DNA from: DATJLY01 sp035604195
GTDB taxonomy: Bacteria; Pseudomonadota; Alphaproteobacteria; ATCC43930; CGMCC-115725
Assembly: GCA_035604195.1 (NCBI GenBank)
Contig: DATNIY010000025.1
Location: forward strand, 1 to 26,782
Reading direction: 5' to 3'
Length of the DNA: 26,782 nt
Shown here: one piece after another, positions 22,573 through 26,782 of the stretch
Position numbering within the stretch: the first letter of the stretch is position 1
Layout: every line of letters begins with the position of its first letter
Notes under the pieces: generated by a model
Databases searched by the model: none
Told to the model about the DNA's origin: nothing
The model's input: the letters and a program-made list of their open reading frames with translations, nothing else
Position numbers and translations under genes: made by a program

Positions 22573-23190
22573 TCACTCTGCCGGCGCGGCGCGTGCGGCG
22601 CAAGCCTGGTCGCGTGCCCGCACGATCCGGCGCAAATGCCGCCAAGTGACGGCCCGACCCAGCCCGCTCGGCACGAGAAAATCAGCGCGGCGGCGCTTTT
22701 CGGCCTCGCTTGTCTGTTGCGCGCGGATGAAGGCGAAGCGCTGCGCCGTCATATTAGGCCGCGCCAGGACCCGCCGCTTTTGCAAAAATCCGGGCGCCCA
22801 GATCACCGCAACGGCATCGCAGCGCGCCTCACCGGCGCTCTCGAAGAGCAGGGGGATGTCGAGCACCACGAGTTTCCGGCGTTGGGCCCGCATGCGCCGC
22901 AAGAACCGCACCTCGCCGGCGCGCACTAACGGGTGAAGGATGGCCTCGAGCCGGCGCAACTCGTCGCGATTGCCGAAGACGCGGGCGCCGAGCGCCTGCC
23001 GATCGATGCCGTGTTCACTCGCGACGCCGGGAAACGCCGCCTCGACGGCAGCTACCGCCGCGCCGCCTGGCCCCAGCAGAAAATGGACCGTGCGGTCGGC
23101 GTCATGAACCGGTACGCCCATCCGGCCGAGCATCTCGGCGGCGGTGCTCTTGCCCATGCCGACCGAGCCGGTGAGGCCGAGAATCCTCAT
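22573..23190 (-). CDS. coaE: Dephospho-CoA kinase
   Basis: CoaE, 205 residues, phosphorylates dephospho-CoA in the last step of coenzyme A synthesis. The P-loop GSVGMGKST (8-16) follows MRILGLT, then VHDADRTVHFLL, AILHPLVRAGEVRFLRR and VVLDIPLLFESAGEARCD; the terminal lid region has RFAFIRAQQTSEAEKRRRAD. All are typical. The ATG at 23190 overlaps the aroE stop as ATGA; in-frame sequence upstream lies within aroE. Within the origin-proximal cluster, aroE-coaE-dnaQ is a widespread alphaproteobacterial order. Confidence 0.97.
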   Translation of the reverse strand: MRILGLTGSVGMGKSTAAEMLGRMGVPVHDADRTVHFLLGPGGAAVAAVEAAFPGVASEHGIDRQALGARVFGNRDELRRLEAILHPLVRAGEVRFLRRMRAQRRKLVVLDIPLLFESAGEARCDAVAVIWAPGFLQKRRVLARPNMTAQRFAFIRAQQTSEAEKRRRADFLVPSGLGRAVTWRHLRRIVRARDQACAARAAPAE

Positions 23191-24044
23191 CTCGCGGGCG
23201 GCCCGAAGGTCGCGAGCACCGCTGCGCGCAGGCGCGGCGTGACCTCGGGCAGCGGCCCGAACCAGGCGGCAAAGCCGGGCCGCCCCTGATGCAGCAGCAT
23301 GCCGAGCCCGTCCACCGCGGGATTGCCGCGCCGCCGCGCCGCCGCGAGCAGCGCCGTCTCGAGCGGGACATAGACGATGTCGTTGACCACGGCGTCGCGC
23401 GGCAGCGCGTCGAGCGCGAGATCCAAGACCGGCTGACCGGACATGCCGAGACTGGTGGCATTCACCACCAGCTTCGCGTCCGCGAGCGCCGGCCCACGGT
23501 CCTCCCAGGCGACGCCGCGAATGGCTCCGCCGAGCCGCTTCGCCAGCGCCGCCGTCCGCGCGGGCGTCCGGTTGATGAGCCGGATCTCGGGCGCGCCCGC
23601 ATCGATGAGCGCCGCGGCGATGGCCCGCGCGGCGCCGCCGGCGCCGAGCACTACCGCCGGACCTGACGCGGCGCTCCATCCCGGCACCTCGGCGCGGAGA
23701 TTCTCGAGAAAGCCGAAGCCGTCCGTGTTGCTGCCGCGCAAAGTGCCGTTCGGCAGGACGATGACGGTGTTGACGGCGCCTGCCCGGCGCGCCGATACAT
23801 CGACCTCGTCGACCGCCTCGAGCGCCGCCTCCTTGTGCGGCAGGGTCAGATTGCAGCCGGCAAAGCCCAGAAGGGGCAGCGCCTTGAGCGCGCGGGAGAG
23901 ATGTTCCGGCTGCACCGCCAGGGGCACATAAGCGCCGTCGATGCCGTGCTCGGCCAGCCAGAAGGCATGCAGCGCGGGCGAGCGCGAATGCGCCACCGGC
24001 CAACCCATGACCCCCGCAAGCCGCGCCGCGCCGGTGATGCTCAT
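23187..24044 (-). CDS. aroE: Shikimate dehydrogenase (NADP+)
   Basis: AroE, 285 residues, reduces 3-dehydroshikimate to shikimate in aromatic amino acid synthesis. The substrate domain has GWPVAHSRSPALHAFWL (Ser20 and Ser22) and NLTLPHKEAAL with catalytic Lys71; NTDGFGF supplies Asp108; the nucleotide domain has VVLGAGGAARAI (131-142) followed by RLINRTPARTAAL, whose Asn-Arg-Thr favours NADP. Length is normal. The ATG at 24044 overlaps the maf stop as ATGA and its own stop overlaps coaE, so translation is coupled through the cluster. Confidence 0.97.
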   Translation of the reverse strand: MSITGAARLAGVMGWPVAHSRSPALHAFWLAEHGIDGAYVPLAVQPEHLSRALKALPLLGFAGCNLTLPHKEAALEAVDEVDVSARRAGAVNTVIVLPNGTLRGSNTDGFGFLENLRAEVPGWSAASGPAVVLGAGGAARAIAAALIDAGAPEIRLINRTPARTAALAKRLGGAIRGVAWEDRGPALADAKLVVNATSLGMSGQPVLDLALDALPRDAVVNDIVYVPLETALLAAARRRGNPAVDGLGMLLHQGRPGFAAWFGPLPEVTPRLRAAVLATFGPPAR

Positions 24045-24652
24045 CGCGCTATCGCTCCGCGTTCGCGCAAATAGCCGAGGAGCGGCAGGAGCGGCAGCCC
24101 TAGGATCGCGAAATAATCGCCGTCGATGCGGTCGAAGAGTTGTGCACCTAAACCTTCGACCGCATAAGCGCCGACCAAGGCGCAGACGCCGTCGCCGGCC
24201 GCGGCGAGGTAGTCCTCGATAAAACCGTCGCTTAATTCACGCATGGCGAGACTCGGGCGTTCGACCCTGTGCCAGAGCACCGCCCCGTCGCTGATGACCG
24301 CCGCCGCGGTCGCGAGCTCGTGACGCTTGCCGCGCAGGAACTGGAGCTGCGCTCGCGCTTCCTCGATATCGCGTGGCTTGTCGAGCCACTCCCCGCCGCA
24401 GTCGAGGATCTGATCCGCACCGATCACCAGCGCCGACGGATGACGTAGGGAGACCCGCTTCGCCTTCGCTTCCGCCAGCGCCGCGGCGCAGGCGCCGGTA
24501 TCGCGCTTTTCGCGGCGGAAGCCCGCCTTGATTTCGCCTTCGTCTATTGCCGCCGCATCGACGATCGCCTTAAGCCCGGCCGCGGCGAGCAACCGCGCGC
24601 GAAACGGGCTGGAAGAGGCGAGAACGAGCGGCGCGCTGCCGAGCCAACGCAT
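24041..24652 (-). CDS. maf: Maf-family nucleotide pyrophosphatase
   Basis: A 203-residue Maf-like protein (inosine triphosphatase-like fold). It starts MRWLGSAPLVLASSSPFRAR with the LASSSPFR loop (11-18), then ALVIGADQILDCGG and WLDKP with the catalytic Asp and Lys, and ends with DGDYFAILGLPLLPLLGYL. Family members hydrolyse dTTP/UTP or m7GTP to monophosphates, removing non-canonical or excess nucleotides; older literature links maf to septum inhibition. Its exact substrate class cannot be told. The ATG at 24652 is eight bases after the stop of the PPDK regulator; in-frame sequence upstream is not family-like. Confidence 0.93.
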   Translation of the reverse strand: MRWLGSAPLVLASSSPFRARLLAAAGLKAIVDAAAIDEGEIKAGFRREKRDTGACAAALAEAKAKRVSLRHPSALVIGADQILDCGGEWLDKPRDIEEARAQLQFLRGKRHELATAAAVISDGAVLWHRVERPSLAMRELSDGFIEDYLAAAGDGVCALVGAYAVEGLGAQLFDRIDGDYFAILGLPLLPLLGYLRERGAIAR

Positions 24653-24660
24653 CGCCGGGC

Positions 24661-25482
24661 TCAGCCATCCTCTCCGTGGCGGCGGGCCAGCAGCTTCAGA
24701 ATCGCCGCAGCGGTCTCTTCGATCGAGCGGCGGGTCACGTCGATGACCGGCCAATGATGTTCGGCAAAGAGCCGCCGCGCCTGCGCCACCTCCTCCCGAA
24801 CGGAGCCCAGATCGGTGTAATCGCTCCGCTGTTCCTGCTGGTGCAGCATGTTCATGCGGTTCTGCCGGACTTGAATGAGGCGCTCGGGATCGTTGGTGAG
24901 GCCGATGATGAGCGGCCGCGTCGCAGCGAAAAGCTCCGGCGGCAACGTCATGCCGGGCACGATCGGCGCATTCGCCGCCTTGATGCCGCGATTGGCGAGG
25001 TAGAGACAGGTCGGGGTCTTCGAGGTGCGGGAGACACCGACCAGGATCACATCGGCCTCGTTCAATCCCCAGGCCGACTGGCCGTCATCATGATTAAGGG
25101 CGAAGGTCATGGCGTCGATGCGGTGAAAATACTCGCTGTCGAGGATATGCTGCTGGCCCGGCAGTCCACGGCTTTGCCGTCCGAGATAAGAGGCGAGCGC
25201 ACCAATCACCGGATCGAGCACGGGAATGGTCGGCACCTGAAGCCGGCGACAACCATCGACCAGCGGAGCCCGCAGATCTTCGTTCACGAGAGTATAGAGC
25301 ACCACGCCGGGATTGGCGGAGATGCCGTGAATGACGCGCTCGATTTGCGTCTTGGTCCGCACCATCGACCAAATATGTTCGATCGGCTCTACCCCATCAA
25401 ACTGCACGAGGCACGCGCGCGCGACCGAATGCACGGTGTCGCCGGTCGAATCGGAGACGAGATGAACATGAAACCGAGTCAC
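24661..25482 (-). CDS. PEP synthase/pyruvate phosphate dikinase regulatory protein (DUF299)
   Basis: A 273-residue kinase-pyrophosphorylase of the PSRP/PpsR family, which switches PEP synthase or pyruvate phosphate dikinase by ADP-dependent phosphorylation and Pi-dependent dephosphorylation of a threonine. It has the N-terminal HVHLVSDSTGDTVHSVARAC, the P-loop-like GVSRTSKTPTCLYLANRG (from 149) and IGLTNDPERL. Length is normal. The start is GTG at 25482 with AGGCGG seven bases upstream, opening on the family N-terminus. It is the first gene left of the presumed replication origin, the place where Rickettsia and Caulobacter, from memory, carry their RP001-type gene. A perfect DnaA box overlaps its ribosome binding region. 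Confidence 0.95.
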   Translation of the reverse strand: MTRFHVHLVSDSTGDTVHSVARACLVQFDGVEPIEHIWSMVRTKTQIERVIHGISANPGVVLYTLVNEDLRAPLVDGCRRLQVPTIPVLDPVIGALASYLGRQSRGLPGQQHILDSEYFHRIDAMTFALNHDDGQSAWGLNEADVILVGVSRTSKTPTCLYLANRGIKAANAPIVPGMTLPPELFAATRPLIIGLTNDPERLIQVRQNRMNMLHQQEQRSDYTDLGSVREEVAQARRLFAEHHWPVIDVTRRSIEETAAAILKLLARRHGEDG

Positions 25483-25494
25483 GACCAAGCCGCC

Positions 25495-25503
25495 TGTGGA
25501 TAA
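25495..25503 (-). promoter_or_regulatory. Perfect DnaA box TTATCCACA
   Basis: The plus strand reads TGTGGATAA, the exact complement of the strong DnaA box TTATCCACA. It lies 13 bases before the PPDK-regulator GTG and touches its Shine-Dalgarno, so DnaA binding could both help initiate replication and repress this gene. Confidence 0.85.
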
Positions 25504-25507
25504 AGGC

Positions 25508-25714
25508 CGGGGACACTGGTGATAAACGAGATGCACCCGCCTTGTCCCCGATGAGCCTGCGTCCATCCCCACCTATAAAACCTGCGGAAAAAATCAGACC
25601 CACGCTCCGCGAGTCGGGGACAACACGCCTCGGTCATACTTTCATCCCCATCATTCCCGATCGTCCCCAGCCTCGCTTACATCTCTAGCGCCGCGAATAG
25701 ACACATCATCCCCG
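25508..25714. repeat. Seven copies of a NNRTCCCCR motif in the origin
   Basis: Copies: minus strand at 25508-25516 (GTGTCCCCG) and 25615-25623 (TTGTCCCCG); plus strand at 25542-25550 (TTGTCCCCG), 25563-25571 (CCATCCCCA), 25642-25650 (TCATCCCCA), 25661-25669 (TCGTCCCCA) and 25706-25714 (TCATCCCCG). They resemble a DnaA box with C in place of A at position 7. They may be weak DnaA sites or sites of another origin-binding protein. Confidence 0.7.
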
Positions 25715-25716
25715 TC

Positions 25717-25725
25717 TTATACACG
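25717..25725 (+). promoter_or_regulatory. Near-consensus DnaA box TTATACACG
   Basis: TTATACACG differs from TTATNCACA only in the last base. It lies three bases after the last NNRTCCCCR copy and marks the hemE-side end of the motif cluster. Confidence 0.5.
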
Positions 25726-25857
25726 GTTTCAGCGGCCACCGGTCATGCGAAACCCGATCTGAGGATAATTGAGACCGACGATTTGATCCTCGTAATTCCA
25801 CCCACCTACTACCTTCATCATCTTTAGATTCTCTAGAAGAAGAGGTAAGAGCAGGGA

Positions 25858-26782
25858 ATGGAAAAGTTGCCGGTGCCGGAATCCTCTACGCCATCATCCT
25901 CGCAAAAGCCGCTCTTGCGGGCCCTGCGCGGCGAGAGTTTGTCTCGACCGCCGATTTGGCTGATGCGGCAGGCGGGACGCTATCTGCCGGAATATCGTGC
26001 ATTACGCGGTGCCAGCGGCAGCTTTCTCGAGTTCTGCTTTTCGCCCGAACGCGCCGCCGAGGCGACCTTGCAACCGGTTCGGCGCTTTGGCATGGATGGT
26101 GCGATCCTCTTTTCCGACATTCTGGTGGTGCCCTATGCGTTGGGACGGTCCGTCGGCTTTCGCGAGGGTGAAGGACCGGTGCTCGATCCACTCCGCCGGC
26201 GCGATGAAATATCGGCTCTTGATCGAGACGGTATTATCGAACGACTAGCTCCGGTCTATGCGGCCATCCGCCTGGTCAAGCCGGCGCTGGTACAATCGGT
26301 GGCGCTGATAGGTTTTGCCGGAGCGCCCTGGACCGTCGCAACCTACATGATCGAGGGCGGCAGCAGCCGCGATTTTTCCGCGGTCAAGCGCTGGGCCTTT
26401 GGCGATCCCGAGGGTTTTGCGGAACTCATCGATCGCCTGGCCGACGCAACGATCGAACATCTCTCGGCGCAGGTCTCCGCCGGTGTCGACGCGGTCCAAC
26501 TCTTCGATAGTTGGGCCGGCGTACTGCCGGAGCATGAATTTCAACGCTTCGTCATCGCCCCGACGCGGCGCATCGTTGCAGCGTTAGCGGCGCGGCATCC
26601 CGGTCTGCCCGTTATCGGTTTTCCGCGCGGCGCCGGGCTGCTCTATCGCGCCTATGTCAAGGAGACCAAGATCGGCGCGGTCAGCCTGGACCAGAGCGTG
26701 CCATGTGACATCGCGCATAAAACGCTACAGAGTCTCGTTCCTGTGCAGGGGAATCTCGATCCGATGCTGCTCGTTCTCGGCG
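25858..26782 (+). CDS. hemE: Uroporphyrinogen decarboxylase (partial, 3' end beyond window)
   Basis: The first 308 codons of HemE, which decarboxylates uroporphyrinogen III to coproporphyrinogen III in haem synthesis. After a short serine/proline-rich leader come the signature PIWLMRQAGRYLPEYRALR, FGMDGAILFSDILVVPYALG with the catalytic Asp in FSDIL, LIGFAGAPWTVATYMIEGG, AVQLFDSWAGVL and the final QGNLDPMLLVLG; the frame is open to the window edge. The ATG at 25858 follows a purine-rich stretch (AGAGGTAAGAGCAGGGA). It is divergent from the PPDK regulator across the presumed origin, matching the hemE-origin arrangement known in Caulobacter and Rickettsia. Confidence 0.97.
   Translation, partial: MEKLPVPESSTPSSSQKPLLRALRGESLSRPPIWLMRQAGRYLPEYRALRGASGSFLEFCFSPERAAEATLQPVRRFGMDGAILFSDILVVPYALGRSVGFREGEGPVLDPLRRRDEISALDRDGIIERLAPVYAAIRLVKPALVQSVALIGFAGAPWTVATYMIEGGSSRDFSAVKRWAFGDPEGFAELIDRLADATIEHLSAQVSAGVDAVQLFDSWAGVLPEHEFQRFVIAPTRRIVAALAARHPGLPVIGFPRGAGLLYRAYVKETKIGAVSLDQSVPCDIAHKTLQSLVPVQGNLDPMLLVLG

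Larger units (their letters stand above)
25483..25857. other. oriC: Probable chromosomal replication origin (oriC)
   Basis: This 375-base non-coding gap between divergent hemE and PPDK-regulator genes corresponds in position to the Caulobacter origin beside hemE. It holds a perfect DnaA box (25495-25503), a near-match TTATACACG (25717-25725), seven NNRTCCCCR motifs on both strands (25508-25714), AT-richer patches (25571-25594 and 25815-25850) that could melt, a six-base inverted repeat GAGGAT/ATCCTC (25761-25766, 25786-25791), and GANTC methylation-type sites at 25611 and 25827. No TTAA-N7-TTAA box is present, unlike Caulobacter. The hemE and PPDK-regulator promoters must also lie here. Function is inferred from position and motifs. 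Confidence 0.8.

Noticed and set aside
22573..24003. A 476-codon minus frame that could suggest a fusion ending in coaE
   Set aside because: Its upstream part is an out-of-frame reading of aroE. CoaE starts at the ATGA overlap at 23190 with its own P-loop N-terminus.
25483..25857. CtrA boxes in the origin, as in Caulobacter
   Set aside because: No TTAA occurs anywhere in this gap, so CtrA-type control cannot be claimed here.

Overview
The window is a gene-dense, GC-rich stretch of an alphaproteobacterial chromosome. The lineage call rests on gene content and order: hemE, then a non-coding gap, then the PEP-synthase/PPDK regulator, maf, aroE, coaE and dnaQ, followed by secB, a Tim44-like gene and mltA. 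From memory, this is the gene order around the replication origins of Caulobacter and Rickettsia. A perfect TTAA-N7-TTAA (CtrA-type) site and a Rhizobiales-style palindromic repeat agree with this. I cannot settle the order; Rhodospirillales-like or Hyphomicrobiales-like are both possible. I see no tRNA, rRNA, CRISPR array, transposase or prophage gene.

Layout. 1-2.9 kb: the 3' end of an unknown gene, then a leftward operon tatA - HisC-like aminotransferase - exported isochorismatase-fold protein - carboxymuconolactone decarboxylase-like protein. 2.9-7.6 kb, rightward: a secreted nuclease-like protein, a Cache-type sensor histidine kinase preceded by a CtrA-type box, and a MoxR ATPase/VWA pair. 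7.6-9.6 kb, leftward: hisB-hisH-hisA, tightly coupled but without hisF and hisE. 9.7-12.7 kb, rightward: an exported trypsin-like protease with two cysteine-paired repeats, then hslV-hslU. 12.7-12.9 kb: a composite palindromic repeat. 12.9-15.3 kb: a cold-shock gene and an XRE regulator (leftward), a solute-binding protein (rightward) and an Smr-domain gene (leftward). 15.3-19.3 kb: a lutA-lutB-lutC lactate-oxidation operon and two small exported proteins. 19.4-25.5 kb: mltA and tim44 (leftward), secB (rightward), then dnaQ, coaE, aroE, maf and the PPDK regulator (leftward). 25.5-25.86 kb: the probable chromosomal replication origin. 25.86 kb to the end: hemE, cut by the window edge.

The most notable region is 25483-25857. 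It sits between the divergent hemE and PPDK-regulator genes and holds one perfect DnaA box, one near-match, and seven copies of a nine-base motif related to NNRTCCCCR on both strands. Most genes to its left point away from it, as expected if a replication fork leaves leftward from here. Other points worth checking are a possible private Tat export operon (tatA with a downstream RR-signal protein), the CtrA-type site before the histidine kinase, the cysteine-repeat protease, a hairpin that could hide the lutA ribosome binding site, and the paired palindromes after hslU, whose stems differ by compensating changes.
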